NCBI GenBank assembly: GCA_025517465.1
Contig: JAOPKE010000010.1
Coordinates: 101,332-165,331, forward strand
Reading direction: 5' to 3'
DNA: 64,000 bases
Source: Halobacteria archaeon HArc-gm2
GTDB lineage: Archaea > Halobacteriota > Halobacteria > Halobacteriales > Haloarculaceae
Numbering within the stretch: the stretch's first letter is position 1; each line of letters begins with the position of its first letter. The translations under genes and the position numbers were made by a program. The notes below the pieces were generated by a model. The model made no database searches. It was not told the DNA's origin and was given only the letters and a program-made list of their open reading frames with translations. Positions 52,817 to 61,164 of this stretch are shown piece by piece.

Positions 52817-53542
52817 ATGAGTGCTGACGACAGCTCGCCCGGATACGACACGGGGTACGACCCCAGCGCCGACCCACACGGTCCGGACGTGGGGGTCGGC
52901 GGGAGGGAACTGACCTACCGCCGGTTACCGACCGAGTTCCGGGACGCCGAGAGCGTCGCCGAACTCGTCGCGACGATCAGAGCGTACGGCTGGCTCCCGC
53001 CCGCACTCGCACTGGTGACCTACGGCGTCACGAGAGGCGTCTTCGAGTTCACCTCGGAGACGTACGCCATCGCCAACGGCTACTTCTTCGAGGCCTGGCC
53101 GGCCGCGGTCCTGATCAACCTCGTCTTCGGTCTCTTCCTCGGCGGGTTCTCCTGGTTCCTCTACTTCGGCATCGTCGGCGTGTTCGCCGGCTTCTTCACC
53201 GAGGACACGAGCATCGACACGGGCGTCTTCAAGGCCGGCGCGTACCTGTTGCTGGTGTTCGTCCCGCTCCTGGTGATAAGCGGCGTCATCGCGACCACCA
53301 TACCGGCGTCGGTGGTGACCCTCTCGGGCGAGGGCGCACCGGCCGTCGCCGACGCCCACAGGGCACTCGCCGCGACGACGCAGATGCGCGTCGTCGGCGT
53401 CCTGATCGCGGCGGGCTGGGGCGCCGTCGGATTCTTGCTCCTGCCGATCGTCAGGGAACTGTACGGGATCGACAGGAAAGCGGCCGTCGTCTCGGTGCTC
53501 CCGGCGACGCTTGTCGCCGTCGTCGCGACCGTCCTGGTCTGA
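52817..53542 (+). CDS. YIP1-like integral membrane protein
   Basis: 241 residues from ATG 52817; a GTG at 52808 would add three. The N-terminal 40 residues are hydrophilic, followed by five or six hydrophobic helices with the layout of YIP1-domain proteins (AYGWLPPALALVTYGV, AAVLINLVFGLFLGGF, AYLLLVFVPLLVISGV). Function in archaea is unknown. The TnpB element ends about 12 bp before the start codon, so its original promoter has probably been displaced. Confidence 0.65.
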   Translation: MSADDSSPGYDTGYDPSADPHGPDVGVGGRELTYRRLPTEFRDAESVAELVATIRAYGWLPPALALVTYGVTRGVFEFTSETYAIANGYFFEAWPAAVLINLVFGLFLGGFSWFLYFGIVGVFAGFFTEDTSIDTGVFKAGAYLLLVFVPLLVISGVIATTIPASVVTLSGEGAPAVADAHRALAATTQMRVVGVLIAAGWGAVGFLLLPIVRELYGIDRKAAVVSVLPATLVAVVATVLV

Positions 53543-53565
53543 CCGCGCCGGCCGCTGCCCGGGAG

Positions 53566-55242
53566 TTAGCTGTCCATATCCGGCCCGGCCATCAGGTTCC
53601 CCGGCGGCTCGTCGTACTCCGGTTCGCCGAGGACGCTGTCGACCGTGGGGTCTCGCTGGTCGACGAGGAAGCTGTCGACGCGGGTCAGGCCGTTGACGAA
53701 CTCCACGGCCCGGACCAACCCCGAGACGCGGACGCGGAAGGCGTCGAGGCCGTCGTGGGCGACCACGTCGTCGACAACCTCGCCGTCGACCGAGACGCCG
53801 GCGCGGTCGTTGCCGGCATCGTGGCGGCCACGCAGGTCCGCCAGCGCTGCGAGCGGGTCGAGTCCAGCGTTGCGTGCCAGCGTCTTCGGGACCGTCTCCA
53901 GGACGTCCGCGAAGGTCTCGACTGCAAGCTGTTCGCGACCGTCGAACCGCCTGGCGAACGACCGGACGTCGACCGCTGCTGCGACGTCGGGCGCGCCGCC
54001 GGCCGGCAGCGCGCGCGGGTCCTGGACGACCGCACGGAGCGCGTTCTTCCCGGTTCGGATGCGGCGCTCGGCCTCCTCCGCGACCGATTCGGTGCCGCCG
54101 CGGACGACGATCGTGACGGCCGGCTGCCCGGTCCCGGGCGGTGCCTCGAAGGCGAGCCACGCTTTGTCCCGGGCCATGTCACGGAGACTGAGCTGCACGT
54201 GGCCGAGGACGTCCGGGTCGATGCTCGTGCCGGGGGTGACGGGTCCGATCGGCGTGGCGCCGGTCACGAGCTGGAGGTACTCGAAGGTGGAGTCCTTGGT
54301 GTCCCTGACGAGCACCGCCCCCTCGCCGGCGAGTTCGTAGGCGACCTGCATGTCGGCGTCGCCGGTCACGACGACCGCGACGGCACCGGTCTCGCCGATG
54401 GCGTTCGCGATGCCAGCGCTCTCGTCGAAGCTGGCGGCGGTCTTGCCGGGGTCCTCGGGATCGATGGAGACGGAGACGTCGGCCGTCAGATCGCGCGAGG
54501 TGAGGTCGCCGTCGACGAGCAAAATCGGCCCTTCAGCGGGCAGGAGGTACTCCGCGTCGACGACTTCGCGGGGGACGACCGTCCCCTCGACCAGTTCCGT
54601 GTCCGTGACGGTGCCGCCGTGGACGGCGACGGTGTCGGCGAGGTCGAGTCGTGTGGTCCCCGTTTCGGGGTCCGAGACGCGCAGGACGGCGTCGACGACC
54701 GTGTCGACGACCTGGTCGAGTGGCCACGACTGCGTGCGCCCGTTGGTCATGCCCGTCATCGCGATGGTCTCGAGTGTATCGCGGTGGAGTTCACCCTCAC
54801 GGGCGACCGGGATGGCCATCTCGACCCAGTTCTCGATAGTTCGCTGAGCGGCTATCGAGTAGCCCTCGACGACGTCGTTCGGGTGGACCCCCCGGTCGAC
54901 CAGATCCATCGACGCCGAGAGGAGGTCACACGCGAGCAGGAACATCGTCGTGACGCCGTCGCCGACGTCGTCCTCGTGGTCCTCGGCGAGCGTGATGTAC
55001 TGCTGGGCGATCGGGTCGTCGGTCTCGCCCTCGAACTCCTCGATGATGCCGATGCCGTCGTTGGTGACGAACCCCCGGAGTTCGTCGTCGGGCATCCGCC
55101 TGACGATCATCTTGTCCAGTCCCAGCGGCCCGAGGGTCGACCGGACCAGTTCCGCCATCCCGCCCGAGGTCTGTCGGACGGCCGCTCGGGTCTCCCGCGA
55201 CGGCACACGCGACCAGCCAGTGTAGGTCTCGTCAGTCGTCAT
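53566..55242 (-). CDS. Divergent group II chaperonin (thermosome/Cct) paralogue
   Basis: 558 residues from ATG 55242. The equatorial domain is recognisable: STLGPLGLDKM (35-45), VTNDGIGII (59-67), DDVGDGVTTMFLL (91-103) and a C-terminal half with LPAGGAPDVAAAV. Against canonical thermosomes, the ATP-site GDGTTT is GDGVTT and the TNDGATIL is TNDGIGII. The C-terminus (EYDEPPGNLMAGPDMDS) lacks the usual Gly/Met-rich tail. The ATPase Asp residues of TNDG and GDG remain. It may form its own ring or a minor subunit with specialised clients. It stands with a small membrane protein gene 33 bp upstream. Confidence 0.82.
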   Translation of the reverse strand: MTTDETYTGWSRVPSRETRAAVRQTSGGMAELVRSTLGPLGLDKMIVRRMPDDELRGFVTNDGIGIIEEFEGETDDPIAQQYITLAEDHEDDVGDGVTTMFLLACDLLSASMDLVDRGVHPNDVVEGYSIAAQRTIENWVEMAIPVAREGELHRDTLETIAMTGMTNGRTQSWPLDQVVDTVVDAVLRVSDPETGTTRLDLADTVAVHGGTVTDTELVEGTVVPREVVDAEYLLPAEGPILLVDGDLTSRDLTADVSVSIDPEDPGKTAASFDESAGIANAIGETGAVAVVVTGDADMQVAYELAGEGAVLVRDTKDSTFEYLQLVTGATPIGPVTPGTSIDPDVLGHVQLSLRDMARDKAWLAFEAPPGTGQPAVTIVVRGGTESVAEEAERRIRTGKNALRAVVQDPRALPAGGAPDVAAAVDVRSFARRFDGREQLAVETFADVLETVPKTLARNAGLDPLAALADLRGRHDAGNDRAGVSVDGEVVDDVVAHDGLDAFRVRVSGLVRAVEFVNGLTRVDSFLVDQRDPTVDSVLGEPEYDEPPGNLMAGPDMDS

Positions 55243-55275
55243 CGTCGGTGTGACCCCCACGTAGCGTCCAGCACG

Positions 55276-55470
55276 TTATCGCACCAGTAGCTTGTCGTAG
55301 GCGAACAGCGCGAGGACGATGATCAAAAAGGCGTAGGCCAGCTCCCCGATGAGGTTCCACCCGAGGCTGTTGCGCAGGAACTGGGTGCCGACGAAGACGA
55401 GAACGGCGGTGGCCAGGATAAGGCCGGCCAGAATACCGACGTTTCGCCGTTTGTCGAAGTTGACGGACAT
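55276..55470 (-). CDS. Small two-helix membrane protein
   Basis: 64 residues: a basic N-terminus (MSVNFDKRRNVG), helix AGLILATAVLVFVGTQFL, then helix AYAFLIIVLALFAYDKLLV. It is 33 bp upstream of the chaperonin paralogue on the same strand, so the two may be cotranscribed. No family recognised. Confidence 0.6.
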   Translation of the reverse strand: MSVNFDKRRNVGILAGLILATAVLVFVGTQFLRNSLGWNLIGELAYAFLIIVLALFAYDKLLVR

Positions 55471-55651
55471 AGGTATGGGAGAGTATCACACCCCGGGACT
55501 ATAAATCAACCGTGGTCCGGCGAACAGCCCGTTCGGTCCGCCCGGGCCAGGGCCATCGGAACCCTCGGTCGGTCCGGGCCAGGGTGACCGAATACCGCAC
55601 TCGACGCACCCGGCGTACATCTATTTCAACGCGGCCACCGATAGACGTGCT

Positions 55652-57715
55652 ATGGATACTGGTGTCTGTTACTTCCCCGAGCACTGGCCGCGCGAGCGCT
55701 GGGCGACCGACGTCGAGCGCATGGCCGAGGCCGGCATCGAGTACGTCCGCATGGGCGAGTTCGCCTGGAACCGCTTCGAACCCGAACCGGGCACGTACGA
55801 CTTCGAGTGGCTCGAAACCGCGGTCGACCTCGTCGCCGACCACGGGATGCAGGCCGTCCTCTGTACGCCAACGGCCACGCCACCGAAGTGGCTCACGGAC
55901 GAGTATCCCGGCATCCGCCAGGAGGAGCCCGACGGCACCCCACTGGAGTTCGGCAGCCGCCGCCAGTACTGTTACAACTCCCCCGACTACCGACGCGAGA
56001 GCCGGCGCATCATCGGGAAGCTGGCCGAGCACTTCGCCGGCCACGACGGCGTCGCGGGCTGGCAGACCGACAACGAGTTCGGCTGTCACGAGACGGTCCG
56101 GTGTTACTGCGACGACTGCCAGAGCGCCTTCCGTGACTGGCTCCGTCAGAAGTACGACGATATCGACGCGCTCAACGACGCCTGGGGCAACGCCTTCTGG
56201 AGTCAGGAGTACCAGGACTTCTCGGAAGTCGACGTCCCCGGGCCGACGCCCGCCGACGGACAGCACCACCCGACCCGGCTGCTCGACTTCCATCGCTTCT
56301 CGAGCGACAGCGTCGTCGACTACAACCGGCTGCACGTCGAGGAGTTGCGCGGCGCCGAGGCCGACGGCGACGACTGGTTCGTCACCCACAACTTCATGGG
56401 CGACTTCGAACCGCTGGACGCCTTCGACGTGAGCGAGGACCTGGACTTCGCCGCGTGGGACTCGTATCCGACGCTGCACGCCCAGCAGGCCCCCGACACG
56501 CCAGACCCGGCGAGCGAGGCCGCAGCCGACGTCCAGCGGGTCGGCGACCCCGACCTCACGGCGATGAATCACGCGCTCTACCGCGGCGCGAGTGAGGGGC
56601 CGTTCTGGGTGATGGAGAACCAGGCGGGCGACATCCGCGCGTACCCCTACTCGGCCGAACCCGGGGACGGCATGATGCGCCTGTGGGCTCACCAGGCCGC
56701 CGCCCACGGCTGTGACGTCGTCTCGTACTTCCGGTGGCGGCGCTGTCGGTTCGGCCAGGAACAGTACTGGGGCGCGCTCAACAACTACGACGGCTCGCCC
56801 GACCGCGGCGTCGGCGAGGCCGCCGAAGCCGCCGAGGAGTTCGCGGAACTGCCCGACCTCGCCGCGCCCGAGGGCGAGGTGGCGCTGCTCGTCGACTACG
56901 ACAGCATGTGGGCGCTCCACGCCGAACGCCACACCCCCGACTACGACTACTGGCCACACTGTCGGGCGTACTACCGCGCACTCCGTCGACGCGGCCTCAC
57001 CGTCGACGTCGTCCCGACGGACCGGGATCTCGAGGGCTACAGCGCGGTCGTCGCACCCTCCCTGCACCTGGTCGACGACGACCTCGCCGGGCGACTGGCC
57101 GACTACGCCGCCGACGGCGGGGAGCTCGTGCTCACCGTCCGCAGCGCCACCAAGGACGAACACCACAAGCTCCGCGACGAACTCGCTCCCGGCCCGCTGT
57201 CGGAGTCACTCGGCGCACGCGTCGTCCAGCACGAGAGTCTCGCCCCCGGCGTCGAGACCCGGGTGACGTACGGGGACCAGTCGGGTGGCGACGGCACCGA
57301 CGACGGAGAGGCCTACGAGTTCCGAACCTGGGGCGAGTGGCTCGACGCCGACGCCGCCGACGTGCTCGGCCGCCACGAGTCCGGTCCGGCAGCAGGCGAA
57401 CCAGCTATCGTGCGCAACGACCACGGCGATGGCGGCGTCACCTACGTCGGCGTCTGGCCCGAGTCCGACCTCGCCGACGCGCTCGTGGCCGACCTGCTGG
57501 AGCACGCCGCCGTCCCCGCGGCCGACCCGCTCCCCGACGACGTCCGCCTGACCGAGCGCGACGGCTACACCTGGGTGACGAACTTCGGTCGCGACCCCGT
57601 CGAGATCGACGCCGGGGATGCTCCCGTCGTGGTCGGCGACGCCACAGTCCCGGGCCGCGACCTCGCGGTCGTCGAGGGGCCCGCTCACGACGTCGTGGTC
57701 GAGACTGGAGACTGA
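55652..57715 (+). CDS. Beta-galactosidase, glycoside hydrolase family 42
   Basis: 687 residues and full length. The TIM barrel begins VCYFPEHWPRERWATDVERM. The acid/base Glu142 lies in QTDNEFGCH and the nucleophile Glu322 in FWVMENQAG. Cys107, Cys151, Cys153 and Cys156 form the structural zinc site seen in many GH42 enzymes. A trimerisation domain and a small C-terminal beta domain follow. It is similar in type to the halophilic BgaH enzymes. It releases galactose, or arabinose, from beta-linked oligosaccharides, presumably in the cytoplasm as there is no signal peptide. Confidence 0.92.
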   Translation: MDTGVCYFPEHWPRERWATDVERMAEAGIEYVRMGEFAWNRFEPEPGTYDFEWLETAVDLVADHGMQAVLCTPTATPPKWLTDEYPGIRQEEPDGTPLEFGSRRQYCYNSPDYRRESRRIIGKLAEHFAGHDGVAGWQTDNEFGCHETVRCYCDDCQSAFRDWLRQKYDDIDALNDAWGNAFWSQEYQDFSEVDVPGPTPADGQHHPTRLLDFHRFSSDSVVDYNRLHVEELRGAEADGDDWFVTHNFMGDFEPLDAFDVSEDLDFAAWDSYPTLHAQQAPDTPDPASEAAADVQRVGDPDLTAMNHALYRGASEGPFWVMENQAGDIRAYPYSAEPGDGMMRLWAHQAAAHGCDVVSYFRWRRCRFGQEQYWGALNNYDGSPDRGVGEAAEAAEEFAELPDLAAPEGEVALLVDYDSMWALHAERHTPDYDYWPHCRAYYRALRRRGLTVDVVPTDRDLEGYSAVVAPSLHLVDDDLAGRLADYAADGGELVLTVRSATKDEHHKLRDELAPGPLSESLGARVVQHESLAPGVETRVTYGDQSGGDGTDDGEAYEFRTWGEWLDADAADVLGRHESGPAAGEPAIVRNDHGDGGVTYVGVWPESDLADALVADLLEHAAVPAADPLPDDVRLTERDGYTWVTNFGRDPVEIDAGDAPVVVGDATVPGRDLAVVEGPAHDVVVETGD

Positions 57716-57761
57716 CGACAAGGAATGGACGCGGAGAGACAGAGACCGCCCGGACGGCGTG

Positions 57762-59327
57762 CTACCGCCCGGACGGCGCGGCGGCCTGTGCGAACACCCG
57801 CTCGTTCCGGACGAACGAGTCCACGACGCCCGACTTGTACACCTGCTCGTAGGAGAGACAGGTATCGGCGAGGTCGTCGACGTAGCCGTTGCGCTGTCGC
57901 CAGCGTTCTCTCACCTCGTCGCTCACCGTGAAGTCGTTGTCCTCGTAGAAGCTCGACTCGGCGCCCATGTGTCGCATGACGAAGTAGAGACTCGACGTCG
58001 GGAAGGCGAGCATCCCGCGCTGGTAACCCTCCTCGGTGACGAGTTCGGAGTCGAACAGCTCGAAGCCGTTCGCGTCGTAGTAGTCGATGTAGTCGCGGAC
58101 GCGGTCGCTTATCGGGATGGACTGCATCGCCTCCCAGAACTCGGTGTCGCCGTCGGCGAAGCGGTAGTGGATGCTGATGAAGTCGTAGACCGAGTTCCAG
58201 CTGCCGCGGACGTACCGGTTGTACGACTCCCGGAACCCGTCGTCGACGATCCGGCCCCTGGCGGCGAGCCGTCGCGACAGTCGCAACGCGGTGTTGAGGT
58301 GGGTGGTCAGCGACGTCGCCTGGAGCGGTTCGATGAACCCCTGTGCGTTGCCGGTCGCGACGCAGTTGCCCACCCACGGCTCCTCGTAGAAGCCCGAGTC
58401 GAACCGGTAGTAATCGACCTCGCCAAGGTCCTCCTCGCGGTGAGCCCTGAACTCCGCGAGCGCGTCCTCGTCGGAGACGTGGTCGGAACTGAACACGTAG
58501 CCGAGGCTCCGGCTGTCGTAGGTGTCGATCTGCCAGAACCAGCCGTGCTCGCCCGTCTCCAGGACGGTTGCGGGAACGATCTCAGAGAGGGGACGGTCGA
58601 CGGCGGCCCGGACGGCGGTGTCGAGTGGGACGTCGAAACTGCGGTAGGAGGCGTCGAGTTCGTCCATCAGGAGGCGCTTGAACCCCGTCGAATCGACGTA
58701 GAGGTCGGCCTCGTAGGTCGCACCCGAGGCGCCGTGGACGGCCGCGATACGCGTCCCGTCGGCGTTCGTCTCGACGTCCGTGATCCGGTCGTCGACGAGC
58801 GGGACGTCCCGTTCCCCACAGAGCGTCCGGAGAAACTCGTTGAAGCGACCGACGCTCAGGTGGTACGCCATGTTCGGGTACATGGCGTAGGTGTCCTGGC
58901 TGGGCGCGTAGACCAGCGGCGTCTTCCCGTGTTCGGCGATCCCTTCGGCGGGCGTCGACATGTCCCCCGTCTCGTAGTAGTGATACAGCGACTCGACGGA
59001 GTTCGGATCGTCCACGTCCGGTTTGACCGACCGGATGTCGAAGGCGTAGTGGAACGGCTCGTAGCCACACCAGTCCCGGAAGTACGACGAGGCCTTCCAG
59101 ACGGGCTTGACCTCGCGGAGGAACCGCCCCTCGCCGATCCCGAGCACGTCGTGCAACAGCGGGACGATCGACTGGAACGTCCCCTGGCCGACCTCCGTCG
59201 GTGGTTCGCCGAAGTCGTCGACGACGGCGATGTCCACGTCCGGGTTCACCTTGCGGAGAGTGAGCGCGGCGAGGAGTCCAGCGTCTCCACCACCGACGAC
59301 GGTAATGCTCGAAACTTCAGCCCCCAT
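57762..59327 (-). CDS. Flavin-dependent halogenase-like protein (tryptophan halogenase family)
   Basis: 521 residues from ATG 59327; GATACTTATCCC about 28 bp upstream fits this start. The FAD site is ITVVGGGDAGLLAAL (8-22). Lys78 in VWKASSYFRDW corresponds to the catalytic lysine (Lys79) of tryptophan halogenases. The WxWxI motif is kept as WFWQID (about 262-267), losing the final Pro. GFIEPLQATSL lies where halogenases keep their catalytic Glu (EPL.S). It would use FADH2 and O2 to make hypohalous acid and transfer chlorine or bromine to an aromatic substrate. No flavin reductase or biosynthetic cluster is adjacent, so the substrate is unknown. Confidence 0.78.
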   Translation of the reverse strand: MGAEVSSITVVGGGDAGLLAALTLRKVNPDVDIAVVDDFGEPPTEVGQGTFQSIVPLLHDVLGIGEGRFLREVKPVWKASSYFRDWCGYEPFHYAFDIRSVKPDVDDPNSVESLYHYYETGDMSTPAEGIAEHGKTPLVYAPSQDTYAMYPNMAYHLSVGRFNEFLRTLCGERDVPLVDDRITDVETNADGTRIAAVHGASGATYEADLYVDSTGFKRLLMDELDASYRSFDVPLDTAVRAAVDRPLSEIVPATVLETGEHGWFWQIDTYDSRSLGYVFSSDHVSDEDALAEFRAHREEDLGEVDYYRFDSGFYEEPWVGNCVATGNAQGFIEPLQATSLTTHLNTALRLSRRLAARGRIVDDGFRESYNRYVRGSWNSVYDFISIHYRFADGDTEFWEAMQSIPISDRVRDYIDYYDANGFELFDSELVTEEGYQRGMLAFPTSSLYFVMRHMGAESSFYEDNDFTVSDEVRERWRQRNGYVDDLADTCLSYEQVYKSGVVDSFVRNERVFAQAAAPSGR

Positions 59328-59572
59328 TTCGCTCAGCTTGGGGAGATTGGGATAAGTATCTGTCTCCGACCTGGCCGGACGCGACGCCGCAGGTGGCGGA
59401 GGGAAGCGTGTTCCGAGGAGCGCTCGCGTGCTTGGAATCGCTGGCCGTACAGTGACACGGTCTCGTCGAGGCGAAGTGGCCGAGGCCATTTATTTCGACG
59501 ATTCGAAGCAGAAACGGCTGACGAAGTCTATTAATGTAAAACAAGCATTTTAGTTATGTGGTACCGTAGTAC

Positions 59573-60322
59573 ATGCCAATGGCTGAACTCGAGTCCCACC
59601 ACGACCCGCGCCAGCACCTCTCCATACTCCGTCATCACGTCCTCGGACCCGTGTTGACGGCAGAAACACTCGCAGAGCGCGTGCGCACTGAGGTCGCCAG
59701 CGAACGGGATGCGTTCGACGCGTTCGCCGACCGCGTCGCTACCATCACAGTCGACTCACCCAGACCACCTGCGCTCATGGCTGGAAGTGTGGATACAAGC
59801 GGCACGTCGTCCGCGACGGCCGCACTCCAGGAAGCGTACGAAGCGACGGTGATGGCGGTACAGCACTACGACGAGGTATACGACGAATCTGTCGAGGAAA
59901 ACGCGAGTGCGGAGTTCGGGCCGGACCTGGCGAGTCTCCTCTCGTCGGAGACGTCGACGACGTTCACGCAGTCTCACAGGGAATTGCTCGTCGGCGCGGC
60001 GGAACAGCGGGCGCGTGACCGCGGGGAGTTCTGTGACAGACTCGATTCGGAACTGCACTCGCTCCGTTCGAGACGCCACGACGTCACGACCATCCTCGAC
60101 AACTTCGACACGAGTATCGTCCCAGCCTGGTACCGCGAGCAGTTCGAGGAGGAGGTCAGACAGGTGCTTCGCACTCGCCAGTCGACGCTCGGGTCACAAT
60201 CGTCCGTCTCGTACATCGACGAGCACAGCCTGTGTGCGTATCTGTACGCCGAGGAGTCGTGGACGTATCCGGTCCTCACCGCAGTCGCGCGATTGCTGGA
60301 CTCGATATCAGTACCGGATTGA
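59573..60322 (+). CDS. Haloarchaeal conserved protein, DUF7260-like
   Basis: 249 residues (ATG 59573, or ATG 59579). It is soluble, acidic and helical: HHVLGPVLTAETLAERVRTE, a central coiled part AAEQRARDRGEFCDRLDSEL, IVPAWYREQFEEEVRQVL and a C-terminal LCAYLYAEESWTYPVLTAV. This looks like the haloarchaea-specific family I know as DUF7260; I cannot verify the number. TTTTAGTTATG upstream is a TATA candidate. The function is unknown, and nothing nearby hints at one. Confidence 0.6.
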   Translation: MPMAELESHHDPRQHLSILRHHVLGPVLTAETLAERVRTEVASERDAFDAFADRVATITVDSPRPPALMAGSVDTSGTSSATAALQEAYEATVMAVQHYDEVYDESVEENASAEFGPDLASLLSSETSTTFTQSHRELLVGAAEQRARDRGEFCDRLDSELHSLRSRRHDVTTILDNFDTSIVPAWYREQFEEEVRQVLRTRQSTLGSQSSVSYIDEHSLCAYLYAEESWTYPVLTAVARLLDSISVPD

Positions 60323-60360
60323 ACGGTGGAAAAGTCAGCCGTGTTAGGTGATGGCCGCGA

Positions 60361-60390
60361 CGGCTGGACTTGTGGGGTGGGGTGGGTTGG
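60361..60390 (+). repeat. G-rich direct repeat, copy 1 (G-quadruplex motif)
   Basis: CGGCTGGACT is followed directly by TGTGGGGTGGGGTGGGT and TGGG. The run GGGGTGGGGTGGGTTGGG has four G-tracts with loops of 1, 1 and 2 nt, a textbook quadruplex-forming pattern on the plus strand. The same two words recur at 60925-60959, separated by 8 nt. Confidence 0.65.
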
Positions 60391-60395
60391 GTGGA

Positions 60396-60427
60396 GTGCC
60401 GGATGAACCACAAATGAACTCCGGCAC
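60396..60427 (+). terminator. Hairpin downstream of the DUF7260-like gene
   Basis: GTGCCGGA (60396-60403) pairs perfectly with TCCGGCAC (60420-60427). It lies about 75 bp past the stop of the gene ending at 60322, just after the G-rich run. No T-run follows, so a terminator role is tentative. Confidence 0.35.
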
Positions 60428-60681
60428 CAGTTCTAGACATTGCCAGCGTAAAAACTGCACGCCGATTTGATTAGGTTTGTAAAACTGGCGTCTCGAAGCG
60501 GAACCAGCTGCAAGTGGGGGTGCGCCCAAATCCACCCCGTGCCAGCCGGGTTGCTGGTGGCGATCAGGTTGCACCAGTGGGTCCGAGTGACAGCCGAGCA
60601 ATCGGTCGTCCAGCCGTCGATCGCCACCGAAATTAGCCAGGTGAGTCGGGCGATCGCGACGGCAACGGGCAGGAATTCACG

Positions 60682-60771
60682 AAAAGGACCCGGCTCGAAG
60701 CCCAAGCAAGTGCCAGGGGATGAGCGTTCGATGGCCGGGTCTCCCATGCCAGTACTTGTGCCAGTACTAGC
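60682..60771 (-). ncRNA. Candidate structured small RNA, copy B (unrecognised family)
   Basis: On the minus strand the RNA starts GCTAGTACTGGCACAAGTAC at 60771 and shares about 44 nt with copy A (1402-1446). The 3' hairpin uses GACCCGG (60741-60735) with CCGGGTC (60693-60687), and inside it TCGAA with TTCGA; a TTTT run follows at 60685-60682. Relative to copy A the second pair of the outer stem changed from C-G to A-U on both sides. Inner-stem sequences also differ but pair in both. A protein reading is unlikely because the shared frame shifts between copies. Confidence 0.5.
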
Positions 60772-60792
60772 CCTTGAAAAGGGAGCGCCGAG

Positions 60793-60800
60793 GGATATAG
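60793..60800 (-). promoter_or_regulatory. TATA box of candidate small RNA, copy B
   Basis: CTATATCC on the minus strand ends 22 nt before the conserved RNA start at 60771, the same spacing as in copy A. Confidence 0.5.
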
Positions 60801-60924
60801 CTCCTCCGACCGACGCATTGCAGGGGCCACTGGGGGGATTCGAGTGGCGATATCTGGCCACGTCTGGACGACGACGACGGTGCGAGAAACGGATGCCAGC
60901 CGCGGGGTGGGCGCCGACAGACTG

Positions 60925-60959
60925 CGGCTGGACTGAACTGGCTGTGGGGTGGGGTGGGT
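60925..60959 (+). repeat. G-rich direct repeat, copy 2
   Basis: CGGCTGGACT (60925-60934), 8 nt, then TGTGGGGTGGGGTGGGT (60943-60959), repeating the words at 60361-60387. The two copies bracket about 540 bp that include small RNA copy B. The rest of the 60323-61164 interval shows no credible gene; a 142-codon minus-strand frame at 60433-60861 crosses the RNA and was not accepted. Confidence 0.6.
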
Positions 60960-61164
60960 ATGTCGTACCGGTACTGTGTCACCGGCATAAATATGTTAGA
61001 ATAGAATGTATAAATAGCAACACCCAATGTGATTAGGCCAGAATAATCGAAGGATGGTAATCAACCAGGACAGCTAGCGCCGCTCGAAAGCGTCCAACAC
61101 TGGGTGCTGGTACTGAGACAGCAGTAGCCAGGGGGACCGGTGCGCTGGCAACGAGTCGACTCCA

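Noticed and set aside
60433..60861. A 142-codon minus-strand frame
   Set aside because: It runs through the small-RNA candidate; its composition is Trp/Cys/Thr-rich and not acidic, and the part shared with copy A shifts frame.
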